NCBI RefSeq assembly: GCF_013402815.2
Contig: NZ_CP058601.1
Location: 3,596,001-3,660,000 of the forward strand
From: Natrinema halophilum
GTDB lineage: Archaea; Halobacteriota; Halobacteria; Halobacteriales; Natrialbaceae
Reading direction: 5' to 3'
Length of the DNA stretch: 64,000 bases
Part shown: piece after piece, positions 18,344 to 27,608 of the stretch
How the letters are laid out: the number at the start of each line of letters is the position of its first letter
Position numbering within the stretch: position 1 is the stretch's first letter
Program-made: the position numbers and the translations under genes
The notes under the pieces: model-generated
The model's input: only the letters and a program-made list of their open reading frames with translations
Told to the model about the DNA's origin: nothing
The model's database searches: none

Positions 18344-18933
18344 CACCGAAGAGACTGACACTCGATCCGGTTGCGAATCACACCCCCTCCGCGATCGACG
18401 ATCAGGAGTACGACGCCGCCGTCCTCGCGCCGATCGTCGACCGAGATGGCGAGGACCATCTGCTCTTTACCCGGCGGGCCGACCACCTCGGCGAACACCC
18501 CGGACAGATGAGCTTTCCCGGTGGCGGTGCCGAGCCGGTAGACGGAACGATCCTCGATACCGCACTTCGGGAGGCCAACGAAGAGATCGGTCTCGAGCCG
18601 TGCGAGGCCGAAGTCGTCGGCCAACTGGACGACATCCGGACCATCTCAGAGTACGCAGTAACGCCATTCGTCGCCAACGTCCCGGATCGGGACTACGACC
18701 GCAACGACGACGAAGTCGCCGAAATTGTCGTGCTTCCTCTCTCCGGATTGCTCGACCCGGATAATTACGAGTACGAGCGTCGGTCCCATCCCTACTACGG
18801 CGATATCGTCATCCACTACTTCCACGTAAACGACTACACCGTCTGGGGCGCAACTGGCCGAATCCTCGTGCAGTTGCTCGAGCTGGCGACGGAGTTCGAA
18901 GCGGCCGAAACGGTCGACCGGACGGAGAAGTAA
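18340..18933 (+). CDS. NUDIX hydrolase, CoA pyrophosphatase type
   Basis: A 197-residue protein with a complete NUDIX box (GAEPVDGT...ALREANEEIGLE), preceded by MSFPGGG, as in the CoA/acyl-CoA pyrophosphatase (NudL/UPF0035) group. These enzymes split CoA into phosphopantetheine and 3',5'-ADP. Downstream EYAVTPFVANVP and TVWGATGRIL also fit. It overlaps the previous gene by four bases. Confidence 0.8.
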   Translation: MTPKRLTLDPVANHTPSAIDDQEYDAAVLAPIVDRDGEDHLLFTRRADHLGEHPGQMSFPGGGAEPVDGTILDTALREANEEIGLEPCEAEVVGQLDDIRTISEYAVTPFVANVPDRDYDRNDDEVAEIVVLPLSGLLDPDNYEYERRSHPYYGDIVIHYFHVNDYTVWGATGRILVQLLELATEFEAAETVDRTEK

Positions 18934-19138
18934 CCGCTTTCGCGCCGCCCTCTTGATCTCAGTTGCACTCTCCGTCACTACCCTGACTCCGTGCTCGTTC
19001 GGTCGATCCGTTCTCACTCGGCCGTCCTCTCGCGCCGTCCGTAATTCTTCAACGACCGTCGTCTCGAGTTCGGACAGCGCTTCGTTCTACTCGTCTGCGT
19101 TTCATGGGATGGCCGTTTTCAGCGGTGGCGTACATGCA

Positions 19139-19250
19139 GCCGAGTCGCGACCGCACGACGGAGACATACACCGGCCGAGTCGAAGCCGCACGACGAGGAT
19201 GGACACTGGCCGAGTCGAAGCCGCACGACGAGGATGGACACCGGCCGAGA
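19139..19250. repeat. 35-bp tandem repeat, three copies plus a partial fourth
   Basis: Copies span 19139-19173, 19174-19208 and 19209-19243, then the unit restarts at 19244 for about seven bases. Copies 2 and 3 are identical except for one base; copy 1 is more diverged. The block occupies part of the 340-bp gap 18934-19273 between the stops of two convergent genes, where I see no gene. The spacerless arrangement excludes a CRISPR array. Confidence 0.85.
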
Positions 19251-19273
19251 GAGCAGAATACGGTATCGGTCGC

Positions 19274-19744
19274 TTACAGTCCCTCGAGCGACCGGAGTTT
19301 CTGTTCGACGTCCGGCGGTGCGGCGCTGGGGCCGTCGCGGATGCGATGATCCGGAATGAGAAGTGGGGCCGGATTCTCGTCGAGCGCCGTCCGGACGAGA
19401 ACGATGTCGTCTTCGTCCTCGTGATCGAGACCCGAAGTCATCCGGGCGAGGGTCTCGACGGTGACCTGGTCGCCGTAGGGTACCTGTTGGACCTGCTCGA
19501 GAACTGACCGCTGATCGGTCGGCATCGTCATCGCGACCTGGACGTCGTCGAAGGTAACCGGCTCGAGACCGTCGAGGTACTCGAAGACCCGGTCGAGGAT
19601 GGGGTGTTCGTCTTCGGCGTCGTCGTCCGGTATCTCGGGAAACGAGACGCTCAAAACGCGCCCGCTTGCGACTCCGAGCTGGATGTATCGATCGAGATAC
19701 GATGACTCCCGCGCGTAGATTCCAGCGTCCGTAACGTCCTCCAT
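19274..19744 (-). CDS. MGMT-like protein lacking the acceptor cysteine
   Basis: A 156-residue protein with the C-terminal fold of O6-alkylguanine-DNA alkyltransferases: TDQRSVLEQVQQVPYGDQVTVETLA is the DNA-binding helix-turn-helix, and ALDENPAPLLIPDHRIRDGPS is the active-site loop. In true MGMT the loop is PCHR; here residues 131-134 are PDHR, so it cannot take up an alkyl group. It resembles alkyltransferase-like proteins, which bind damaged bases and flag them for repair. The start is the ATG at 19744, since the extension upstream is not protein-like. Confidence 0.7.
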   Translation of the reverse strand: MEDVTDAGIYARESSYLDRYIQLGVASGRVLSVSFPEIPDDDAEDEHPILDRVFEYLDGLEPVTFDDVQVAMTMPTDQRSVLEQVQQVPYGDQVTVETLARMTSGLDHEDEDDIVLVRTALDENPAPLLIPDHRIRDGPSAAPPDVEQKLRSLEGL

Positions 19745-20197
19745 AGGTGGGTGTAAGCGGCCATGACTTGAATAGCCGCCGGTCTCGGTTCTCAGCTCGG
19801 TACGGCCCTGCGATCGATTGCCGCCTGCGTTTCGTCGACCGGCAGTTGGCACTCGACTCGTGACAATATCTCGTCCCTTTTCACCGGTCGTCGTTCGTCT
19901 CCTCGATGTCCCGATTCCGGGAACTGGACGAATTCGAGCAGCTGCTCGGTGAACTGGGCGACGACGGGCCGGAGCGAAACCAATTCAGTGAATTCGGCGA
20001 AACGGCGAAACGGCGAAACCGACGGCGACGTTCGATCACAAGACGAACGAACTATTGCCACTCGCCAACGGCGTCGGCACTCGTCGTGACCACTGTATCC
20101 GCTGGCACACGGACGCGCCACTCGACGCCTCCGACCCCCGTTGAATTCTGGCAGCCAAACGGAGCGACTGGTCCGCTGGTCGACGCGATGACGCAAG
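19745..20197. other. Upstream region of trpC, no gene seen
   Basis: About 450 bp between the MGMT-like start and the trpC promoter. It has a short triplicated GGCGAAAC-type repeat at about 19997-20022 and weak open frames that are probably not genes. No Trp-rich leader peptide or attenuator hairpin was seen. Confidence 0.45.
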
Positions 20198-20198
20198 T

Positions 20199-20228
20199 CT
20201 TATGTACATATGAGTACGTCGATGTACA
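20199..20228 (+). promoter_or_regulatory. trpC promoter with two TGTACA boxes
   Basis: TGTACA occurs at 20203-20208 and again at 20223-20228, 20 bp apart, and the second ends three bases before the trpC ATG. The first lies inside the 10-bp palindrome TATGTACATA (20201-20210), which overlaps the expected TATA position about 28 nt before the start. TGTACA is the TRP-box consensus bound by the TrpY repressor of Methanothermobacter. A repressor seated here would block TBP and the start site. Confidence 0.55.
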
Positions 20229-20231
20229 ATA

Positions 20232-21035
20232 ATGAACTCCGAGACGGAGCTTGCGCCCGCGGTCAAGTCGATTCTCGCGGCCGCTCGAGAGCGGTCGGGC
20301 GGCGAGGGCGTCGTAAACGTCGACGCGCGGTCGATATCCGACGCGCTGGCGCGGGCGGAGGCTGACGGACGGGTGCCGGTAATCGCGGAGGTGAAACCGA
20401 CGAGTCCGACGGCCGACGGAACGCGGACCGACGATCCAGTCGAACTGGCCGAGGCGATGGTCGAGGGCGGTGCGGCGGCGATTTCCGTTCTCACGGAGCC
20501 GACTCACTTCGGCGGATCCCCCGAGGCACTGACCCGTATCCGCGAGGCCGTCGACGTCCCGGTTCTGCGAAAGGATTTCGTTCTGGACGAGGCTGGAATG
20601 GACGTCGTTGCGGCCGACCTGTTGTTGGTGATCGCACGGTTCGTAGACGACCTTTCGGAACTCGTCGCGGCTGCGCGCGACCGCGGGTTCCAGCCGCTGG
20701 TCGAAGTGCACGACCGGGACGAACTCGAGGACGCACTCGAAGCGGGTGCGGAGATAATCGGGGTGAACAACCGAGATCTGGCGAAGCTCGAGGTCGACCT
20801 CGAAACCTTCGAGTCGGTGGCCCCCCACGCTCCGGACGACGTGACGGTGATCGCCGAGAGCGGAATTTCGTCGCCGGTCGACGCCCGTCGGATGCGCGAA
20901 GCCGGTGCAGACGCGTTGCTGGTCGGTAGCGCCATCATGGACCACGGTGCAGACGAAAGCGATGTGACCGAGAATACGCGGCGACTCACGCGGGCAGAAA
21001 CGGCGGAATCGACGACGGAGACCGAGACGACATGA
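20232..21035 (+). CDS. trpC: Indole-3-glycerol phosphate synthase
   Basis: A 267-residue TIM-barrel enzyme. It closes the indole ring of CdRP to give indole-3-glycerol phosphate, the fourth step of tryptophan synthesis. The catalytic strand [10 protein letters not shown], the [10 protein letters not shown] segment and the phosphate-binding end GIGVNNRD / [15 protein letters not shown] are all present, though IAESGI replaces the usual form only slightly. It leads the trpCBA operon, with its ATG right behind the TGTACA boxes. Confidence 0.92.
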   Translation: MNSETELAPAVKSILAAARERSGGEGVVNVDARSISDALARAEADGRVPVIAEVKPTSPTADGTRTDDPVELAEAMVEGGAAAISVLTEPTHFGGSPEALTRIREAVDVPVLRKDFVLDEAGMDVVAADLLLVIARFVDDLSELVAAARDRGFQPLVEVHDRDELEDALEAGAEIIGVNNRDLAKLEVDLETFESVAPHAPDDVTVIAESGISSPVDARRMREAGADALLVGSAIMDHGADESDVTENTRRLTRAETAESTTETETT

Positions 21036-21060
21036 GTGAACACGACGGAGACTCCCAGAC

Positions 21061-22383
21061 ATGAGTACAGGCGAACGCGAACGCGACGAGAACGGTTCCG
21101 GGCGCACGGGTACGTTCGGCGACTACGGCGGTCAGTACGTTCCGGAGGCGCTAATGCCGGCCCTGCAGGAACTCGAGGATGCGTACGAGCGATACGTCGT
21201 CGAGAACGAGGACGGGTTCATGGACGAGTTCCGCGAACGAATGCGCGACTTCGGCGGCCGCCCGACACCGCTTCAGCGCGCGGATCGGCTGAGCGAACGC
21301 TACGACCGCGAAATCTACCTCAAACGCGAGGACCTCGTCCACGGCGGCGCGCACAAATTAAACAACGCGCTCGGACAGGTCCTGCTGGCCAAGTACATGG
21401 GCAAAGAGCGGATCATCGCCGAGACTGGCGCGGGTCAACACGGCACCGCGACGGCGATGGCCGCAGCCCACCTGGACATGCCCTGCGAGATCTACATGGG
21501 TCGGACCGACGTCAACCGCCAGCGACCGAACGTTTACCGGATGCGGATGAACGGGGCCGAGGTGAACCCGGTCGACGCCGGTAGTGGAACCTTGAAGGAA
21601 GCGATCAACGAAACCATGCGCGACTGGGCGACCACCGTCGAGCGGACGCACTACGTGATCGGCTCCGTCGTCGGCCCGCACCCGTTCCCGAAGATGGTCC
21701 GGGACTTTCAGGCGGTCATCGGCGACGAAGCTCGGAGCCAGATTCTGGAAAAAGCCAGCCGACTCCCCGACAGCGTCATCGCCTGCGCCGGCGGCGGCTC
21801 GAACACGATGGGGACGTTCCACGCGTTCGTGCCCGACGAGGAGAGCGCGGAGCCACGCTCCGCGGATGACTCGAGCGGGCCCAATCCGCAAGAGCGCGTC
21901 GACCTCTACGCCGTCGAAGCCGGCGGTTCGTGCCTCGATATCGACGAAGACGCGGGCCTCGCGCCTAACTCCGCGACGCTCTCGACGGGCACGGACGGCG
22001 TCCTCCACGGCGCGATGACGAAGCTCCTTCAGAGCGGAGACGGCCAGATCGTCGAGTCACACAGCGTTAGCGCGGGGCTGGATTACGCCGGCGTCGGGCC
22101 CGAGCTCTCACACCTCGTCGAAACGGGCCGTGTTACGCCCGTGAGCGTCGACGACGAGGACGCGCTCAACGGCTTCCACCGGCTCTCCCGACTCGAGGGA
22201 ATCATCCCCGCGCTCGAATCGAGTCACGCGCTTGGATACCTCGAAGAAGCACACGAGGATCTCGGCGACCTCGTCATCGTCACCGTCTCCGGCCGGGGAG
22301 ACAAGGACCTGGAGACTGTACTCGAGGAGACGGAAAAGCGCGATCTCGAGGCCGCACCCGCAGTCGAGGTGTTCGACGGATGA
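21061..22383 (+). CDS. trpB: Tryptophan synthase beta chain
   Basis: A 440-residue PLP enzyme joining indole and serine. The PLP lysine lies in [12 protein letters not shown], followed by [13 protein letters not shown] and [10 protein letters not shown] for phosphate binding. An acidic insert (around residues 260-280, [13 protein letters not shown]) is typical of haloarchaeal copies. It starts 25 bp after trpC and overlaps trpA by four bases. Confidence 0.95.
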   Translation: MSTGERERDENGSGRTGTFGDYGGQYVPEALMPALQELEDAYERYVVENEDGFMDEFRERMRDFGGRPTPLQRADRLSERYDREIYLKREDLVHGGAHKLNNALGQVLLAKYMGKERIIAETGAGQHGTATAMAAAHLDMPCEIYMGRTDVNRQRPNVYRMRMNGAEVNPVDAGSGTLKEAINETMRDWATTVERTHYVIGSVVGPHPFPKMVRDFQAVIGDEARSQILEKASRLPDSVIACAGGGSNTMGTFHAFVPDEESAEPRSADDSSGPNPQERVDLYAVEAGGSCLDIDEDAGLAPNSATLSTGTDGVLHGAMTKLLQSGDGQIVESHSVSAGLDYAGVGPELSHLVETGRVTPVSVDDEDALNGFHRLSRLEGIIPALESSHALGYLEEAHEDLGDLVIVTVSGRGDKDLETVLEETEKRDLEAAPAVEVFDG

Positions 22384-23300
22384 CCGCAGATTCGGCAGGT
22401 ACCGACAGCGACGTCGAAGCTGCCGTCCGCGAAAACCACCCGGCACTGATAACCTACATTACGGCGGGCGATCCGTCGCTCGAGGAGACCAAAGCGTACG
22501 TCGAGGCGCTCGACCGCGGCGGCTCGGACCTGATCGAACTCGGGTTGCCGTTCTCGGAACCGATCGCGGAAGGGCCGACGATCCAGGCGGCGATCAACCG
22601 CGCGCTCGAGGCGGGCACGACCCCCGAGGGCTTTTTCGAGTTGGTCGACGACCTCGAGACCAAGGCACCGCTCCTGGTGATGACGTATTACAACATGATC
22701 CTGCAATACGGGGCAGGCGAGGCGCCACGCGTCTCGGATAGTGACGCGGTTTCGTCGCGGAACAAACCCGACGTTCGGCCGTTCGTCGAACGCGCGGCCG
22801 AAGCGGGACTCTCGGGGATCATCGTTCCCGACCTGCCCGCCGAAGAGGCCGATCCGCTTCGCGAGGCTTGCGACGACAACGGGCTCGATCTAGTCTTCAT
22901 CATCGCGCCGACGACCGAGGGCGACCGTCTCGAGACCATCATGTCGCAGGTCTCGGGCTTTGCCTACGTCCAGGCTCGACTCGGAACGACGGGCGCGCGC
23001 GAGAACGTTTCTGGCGCGACTCACGACAGCCTCGCGCGACTGTCAGCGTACGACGTGCCCAAGGCCGTCGGTTTCGGCGTCAGCAAAGGCGACCACGCGG
23101 CCGAAATCGTCGAGGCGGGTGCCGACGGCGTGATCGTCGGCAGCGCACTCGTGGATATAATCGCCTCGAGCGACGATCCACGCGAGGCAGTCGACGAACT
23201 CGAGACCAAAGCGGCGGAGCTCAAACGCGGCGCGCTCCGTGGCTCGACCGGCGAAACTGCGGCCGGCGCGGAAGATGCACCAGAACCAGAACAGCCATAA
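22380..23300 (+). CDS. trpA: Tryptophan synthase alpha chain
   Basis: A 306-residue TIM-barrel protein that cleaves indole-3-glycerol phosphate and channels indole to TrpB. Catalytic Glu sits in [10 protein letters not shown]. The second catalytic position, Asp in bacterial enzymes (ADGPT), is Glu here (IAEGPTIQ). The phosphate site is formed by [10 protein letters not shown] and VIVGSALVD. The C-terminal 25 residues are an acidic extension. ATG overlaps the trpB stop, so they are translationally coupled. Confidence 0.93.
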   Translation: MTADSAGTDSDVEAAVRENHPALITYITAGDPSLEETKAYVEALDRGGSDLIELGLPFSEPIAEGPTIQAAINRALEAGTTPEGFFELVDDLETKAPLLVMTYYNMILQYGAGEAPRVSDSDAVSSRNKPDVRPFVERAAEAGLSGIIVPDLPAEEADPLREACDDNGLDLVFIIAPTTEGDRLETIMSQVSGFAYVQARLGTTGARENVSGATHDSLARLSAYDVPKAVGFGVSKGDHAAEIVEAGADGVIVGSALVDIIASSDDPREAVDELETKAAELKRGALRGSTGETAAGAEDAPEPEQP

Positions 23301-23324
23301 CTGCTAGCTTGCTACACTCCCGCA

Positions 23325-24119
23325 ATGACCTCCGGAATTGACGCACGACTCGAACGAATCGGGACAGACGGATCGTACGTGATCGTCCCAATGGACCACG
23401 GCATCACGATGGGTGCAGTCCAGGGGCTGAAAGACATCGAATCGACCATCGACGGCGTCACCAGCGGTGGCGCGGACGCGGTCCTCACGCAGAAGGGAAT
23501 CGCGCCTCGCGTCCACGAGAACAAGAACGGGAAGGGGTACATCGTGCATCTCAACGGCTCGACGACTATCGGGCCCGACGAGAACGACAAGCGAGTGACC
23601 GGCACCGTCGAGGAGGCGATTCGGGTCGGCGCCGACGCGGTCTCGTTCCACATCAACGTCGGTTCCGATCACGAGCCAGACCAGCTCACTCAGCTCTCCG
23701 ACGTCACCGAGACGGCCGAACGGTTCGGGATGCCGGTCCTCGCAATGGCCTACGCCCGCGGCCCCGGTGTCGACCCCGAGGACCCCGAGGCGCTGGGCCA
23801 CGCGGTCCGACTCGCCGAGGAACTGGGCGCGGACGTCGTCAAAACGGGCTACAGCGGCGACGCCGAAAGCTTCCAGCACGTCGTCGAGTCGACCCGGCTC
23901 CCGGTCGTCATCGCCGGCGGCTCGAAAGGGACTGATCGCGATACGATCGAGATGGTCCGCGGCGTGATGGATGCCGGTGGCGCCGGTGTCTCGATGGGTC
24001 GTTCTATCTTCCAGCACGAAGACCCCGAGGCTATCGCGCACGCGGTCGCCGGAGTCGTCCACCACGATCTTTCGACCGACGAGGCACTCGCCGAGGCGGG
24101 GCTGGCGCTCGAGGCCTGA
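23325..24119 (+). CDS. 2-amino-3,7-dideoxy-D-threo-hept-6-ulosonate synthase (AroA')
   Basis: A 264-residue class I aldolase of the DeoC/FbaB group. It resembles archaeal MJ0400-type enzymes that start the alternative route to dehydroquinate, used in place of DAHP synthase. The Schiff-base lysine is in GADVVKTGYSGD. PMDHGITMG near the start and VIAGGSKGTD near the end hold phosphates. It follows trpA by 24 bp, so this operon couples the first step of aromatic synthesis to tryptophan production. A plain fructose-bisphosphate aldolase is the alternative but the context argues against it. Confidence 0.85.
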   Translation: MTSGIDARLERIGTDGSYVIVPMDHGITMGAVQGLKDIESTIDGVTSGGADAVLTQKGIAPRVHENKNGKGYIVHLNGSTTIGPDENDKRVTGTVEEAIRVGADAVSFHINVGSDHEPDQLTQLSDVTETAERFGMPVLAMAYARGPGVDPEDPEALGHAVRLAEELGADVVKTGYSGDAESFQHVVESTRLPVVIAGGSKGTDRDTIEMVRGVMDAGGAGVSMGRSIFQHEDPEAIAHAVAGVVHHDLSTDEALAEAGLALEA

Positions 24120-24195
24120 CGTCTCTTCTCGAGGCTAGATCTCTGTTCTCCGGACGGTTTTTCACTCGTTTATCGAGACTCGTCTCGGGGCGCAC

Positions 24196-25158
24196 TCAAT
24201 GGCAGTGCGTATCGAGATGCACGTCGCGGTCCGCGTAGCCAGGCCCGAGTTCGACGGTGGCGTGATCGATGCCGTGGCTCGCGAGTTCGTCGTGGACGCG
24301 ACGGAGGACTGACTCGGCTTCGGTCATCGTTTCGACGTCCGTTTCAATGTGCATAGTCGCGACCGTGATCTGGCTGCAGATCTGCCAGACGTGGAAGTCG
24401 TCCACCTGGTCGACGCCCACTATTTCGCGGACGTGGGCCCGAATTTCGTCGCTCTCGAGCGGCGTTTTGAGGAAAAATATCTCGCCGCTCCCGCGCAACA
24501 CCGTCACCGCGGACCAGGCAACGACGGCGGCGATGAGGGCCGCGGTGATCGGGTCGATCACGCGGATGCCGGTCACTTCGATGGCGAGTACGGAGACGAT
24601 GACCGCGACCGAGCCGCCGGCGTCGCCCAGCAGGTGGTAGAACGCGCCCTTTTCGTTGAGGCTCATCGCGTCGCCGTGGAGAACGAGAACCGAGCCCACG
24701 TTGACGACGAGCCCGCCTGCCGCGATGGCGAGCGTTGGAACGACACCGATGGAAATGAGAGCGGGATCGAGGAACCGTTGATACGACTCCCAGATGATAA
24801 AGCCGACCATCGGCAGGAGCAGGAGTCCGTTGATGAAGGCGGCGAACGGTTCGAGGCGGTGGAGTCCGTACGACCAGCGGTCGCCGTCGCCGTAATGTTC
24901 GGCGACGTGAGAGGCTGCGAAGGCCATCACGTACGCGAGCGCGTCGAACAGCATGTGGAACGCATCGCTGAGGAGTGCGACGGAGCCAAACGCCAGTCCG
25001 CCTGCAAGTTCGACGAGGAAGCCGACGATATTGATGAGCGAAACGGCAGCGAGCTTGCGACTGCTCGTCGATTCTCCGCCGTGGCCGTGACCCTCGTGAT
25101 CGTGTGCGTCGTGCGACCGAGAGTCGTCGTGGGTGTGCGCCGACTCGTCGTGGCTCAT
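24196..25158 (-). CDS. Cation diffusion facilitator (CDF) metal exporter
   Basis: A 320-residue transporter with a His/Asp-rich N-terminus (HDHEGHGHGG), six transmembrane helices and a C-terminal metal-binding domain with VDDFHVWQICSQITVATMHIE. The metal site HMLFDALAYVMAF matches the zinc/cadmium-type HxxxD motif of CzcD/ZitB transporters. It should export divalent metal in exchange for protons. Its upstream gap holds TTAAT and ATTAA arms flanking the centre near 25190-25207, a possible metal-regulator site. Confidence 0.85.
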   Translation of the reverse strand: MSHDESAHTHDDSRSHDAHDHEGHGHGGESTSSRKLAAVSLINIVGFLVELAGGLAFGSVALLSDAFHMLFDALAYVMAFAASHVAEHYGDGDRWSYGLHRLEPFAAFINGLLLLPMVGFIIWESYQRFLDPALISIGVVPTLAIAAGGLVVNVGSVLVLHGDAMSLNEKGAFYHLLGDAGGSVAVIVSVLAIEVTGIRVIDPITAALIAAVVAWSAVTVLRGSGEIFFLKTPLESDEIRAHVREIVGVDQVDDFHVWQICSQITVATMHIETDVETMTEAESVLRRVHDELASHGIDHATVELGPGYADRDVHLDTHCH

Positions 25159-25386
25159 CGTAGTTCGAACTCGGAACGTCCGTCTTATTAATTCAGCTGC
25201 TATTAATCGGTGTATAGACTAGCAATCGTAACAAAAATCCCCTGCCGGATTAATAACGAGGTGAACAGATCAGGTTATCGGTCGTCTCGACCTTCCTTCC
25301 CTACCCTACCACATGTTCGATCGTCGTTCAACACTCGATACGCTTTCCGGCGTCACTCGATTACCCGCTATCGCAACGGGATTCGC

Positions 25387-26499
25387 TTACCGACGCGCTC
25401 GTTGCGACGTTTCTCGCCTGACCTCCGAGAGCTCTACCGCTCGACCGGACTCGCTCGAGCGATAGATCGCGTCGATGACGCGCTGGACAGTCATCGCCTC
25501 GTCGACGGTATTGGTCTCCGGCGGTACGTCCGCGGCAATGGCCGCGAGGAACGCATCGTCCTGCTCGGTGTAGCCGGTCAACGTGGCATCGCCGCTCATG
25601 TTGACGTCGGTGTAGTGATCACAGCCGGCGGTTCCCGACTCGAGGATCTGCATATCGGTATCGCCGATGTCGAATTGTGCCCCCGCCTGCGTCCCCCGAA
25701 CGCGAAAGTTCATGCTCTCCTCGCGGTTGGTCGCCCACGCGGCCTCGAGCGACACGGTCTGGCCGTCGGCACAGCGGATGAAGGCGCTGACGGAGTCGTC
25801 GACCTCGTAGGTCTCGGCCTCGGCGTTCCAGTTGTCTCCGAACCCTTCCGGATCGGCGTACTCCTCCGTCGCGCCGAACGTGGTCCGCGTGACGCCGCTC
25901 ACCTCGACGATTTCGGGGAAGTCGAGCGCGTACAGTGAGAGATCGAGGGCGTGGACGCCGATGTCGAGCAATGCACCACCGCCGGCGAGTTCGGGATCGG
26001 TAAACCAGGACCCCGGGCCGGGGACGCCGCGTCGGCGGACGTAGTTTGCTTCGACGTGAGTCAGATCGCCAAACCGGCCGCGAGCGTGCTGTTCGTCGAA
26101 CATAGCCATCGAGGCGGCATGGCGATTGTGAAATCCGACCATACAGATTCCATCGGCTCTGGCCGCCGCCTCGGCGATCCGTTCTGCACTCTCCAGCGTG
26201 TGTGCGAGTGGCTTTTCGACGAGGACGTCACATCCTGCCTCGAGGGCCGCGGTGGCGATCGGCTCGTGGAATCGGTTTGGCGTCGTCACGATGACGGCGT
26301 CGACCGCTCCGTCAACGACGAGCTCCTCGTGGGTCTCGTAGGTGGTCGCGTCGAATTCGTCGGCGAACCGCCTTCGTTGCTCCGGGACGAGGTCTGCACC
26401 GGCAACGACGTCAGCACCGAGATCCCGAATACTTCGTGCATGGAGGGTTCCCATACCGCCAAGACCGACGATGCCGACGCCGATTCCGGTTCCGATCAT
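25387..26499 (-). CDS. Gfo/Idh/MocA family oxidoreductase
   Basis: A 370-residue sugar dehydrogenase-like protein. The NAD-binding motif VGIVGLGGMGTLHA, the family lysine in LVEKPLAHT, and GGGALLDIGVHALDL in the substrate domain are all seen. Such enzymes oxidise inositols, sugars or sugar acids. The divergent ThuA gene points to a shared carbohydrate pathway and a common regulatory gap (26500-26776). Confidence 0.8.
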   Translation of the reverse strand: MIGTGIGVGIVGLGGMGTLHARSIRDLGADVVAGADLVPEQRRRFADEFDATTYETHEELVVDGAVDAVIVTTPNRFHEPIATAALEAGCDVLVEKPLAHTLESAERIAEAAARADGICMVGFHNRHAASMAMFDEQHARGRFGDLTHVEANYVRRRGVPGPGSWFTDPELAGGGALLDIGVHALDLSLYALDFPEIVEVSGVTRTTFGATEEYADPEGFGDNWNAEAETYEVDDSVSAFIRCADGQTVSLEAAWATNREESMNFRVRGTQAGAQFDIGDTDMQILESGTAGCDHYTDVNMSGDATLTGYTEQDDAFLAAIAADVPPETNTVDEAMTVQRVIDAIYRSSESGRAVELSEVRRETSQRARR

Positions 26500-26776
26500 A
26501 TCTCAGCCTCCGATTTCGATTCTGCAGAAACGAACGCACAGTGAGAAACGAACCATTTCGGTGACGTTTGAGTGCGATGCCAGTCCATAGAGAGAGGCAG
26601 GGTGCGATCGAAATAAGGGTTATGACCGATTAATCCGTCTAATCATTTCCCATTCCATACCCTACCATACTGTTACCTGATAAATGTTCAAATCTATTGA
26701 ATAAATACATCATTGATGGAGAAATTCTCTCCGCAGACTCCGACTGACCTAAGTCCTCGTCGGCCAACGAACTGGC

Positions 26777-27472
26777 ATGGTCGACGTTACGGTCTGGAAC
26801 GAATTCCGCCACGAACGCGAGGACGAAGCAGTCGCGGCCGCTTACCCGGACGGCATCCACGAAACCATCGCCGATGCGCTCGACGACGAACACGACGTCG
26901 GGACCGCGACGCTCGACGAACTCGACCACGGACTCACGGACGACGTTCTCGAGGCGACCGACGTCCTCCTGTGGTGGGGCCACGAGGCCCACGACGAGGT
27001 AACGGATTCGGTCGTCGACCGCGTTCACGACCGCGTTCTCGAGGGAATGGGATTTATCGCCCTGCACTCGAGCCATTACGCGAAGCCCTTCAAGCGACTT
27101 ATGGGGACGTCCTGTAGCTTGCAGTACCGGGAGGACGGCGGCACCGAGCGCCTGTGGGTCGTCGACCCCGGTCATCCGATCGCGGATGGATTGGACGGCT
27201 CGATAGAACTTCCCGAGACGGAGATGTACGGTGAACCGTTCGACGTGCCCGAACCCGACCGGCAGGTATTCATCAGTTGGTTCGAAGGCGGCGAGGTGTT
27301 TCGAAGCGGCTGCTGTTATCGGCGCGGCAACGGCAGAATCTTCTATTTCCGTCCGGGTCACGAGACGTACCCGATTTACGAACACGCGGCGATCCGACGA
27401 GTGCTCCGAAACGCGGTCGAGTGGGCTAGCCCGCCCGAGGGTTCGCCGCGGACGTTCGGCGAACGAACGTAG
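26777..27472 (+). CDS. ThuA domain-containing protein
   Basis: A 231-residue protein with the glutamine-amidotransferase-like ThuA fold. It includes [35 protein letters not shown] and [22 protein letters not shown]. ThuA proteins are found in trehalose/glucoside use operons and may form or hydrolyse 3-ketosugars with a Gfo/Idh/MocA partner, as here. The ATG at 26777 is preceded by a 270-bp AT-richer region shared with the divergent gene. Confidence 0.8.
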   Translation: MVDVTVWNEFRHEREDEAVAAAYPDGIHETIADALDDEHDVGTATLDELDHGLTDDVLEATDVLLWWGHEAHDEVTDSVVDRVHDRVLEGMGFIALHSSHYAKPFKRLMGTSCSLQYREDGGTERLWVVDPGHPIADGLDGSIELPETEMYGEPFDVPEPDRQVFISWFEGGEVFRSGCCYRRGNGRIFYFRPGHETYPIYEHAAIRRVLRNAVEWASPPEGSPRTFGERT

Positions 27473-27608
27473 CGGGCTGGTAGAATGCAGTTGCACCGTC
27501 GGATTCCGATCGGTTCGATACCGACTGTCTGGACTGCCGACGACGCGTGTGTGTCGATCACCACGTAATTCGCCCCCGGCGGCGGAGCCTTGGAAACCGA
27601 TCGACCGG

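Noticed and set aside
19906-20232. Possible leader peptide or small gene before trpC
   Set aside because: It has no Trp codon cluster, its composition shifts part-way, and it runs through the promoter; more likely chance.
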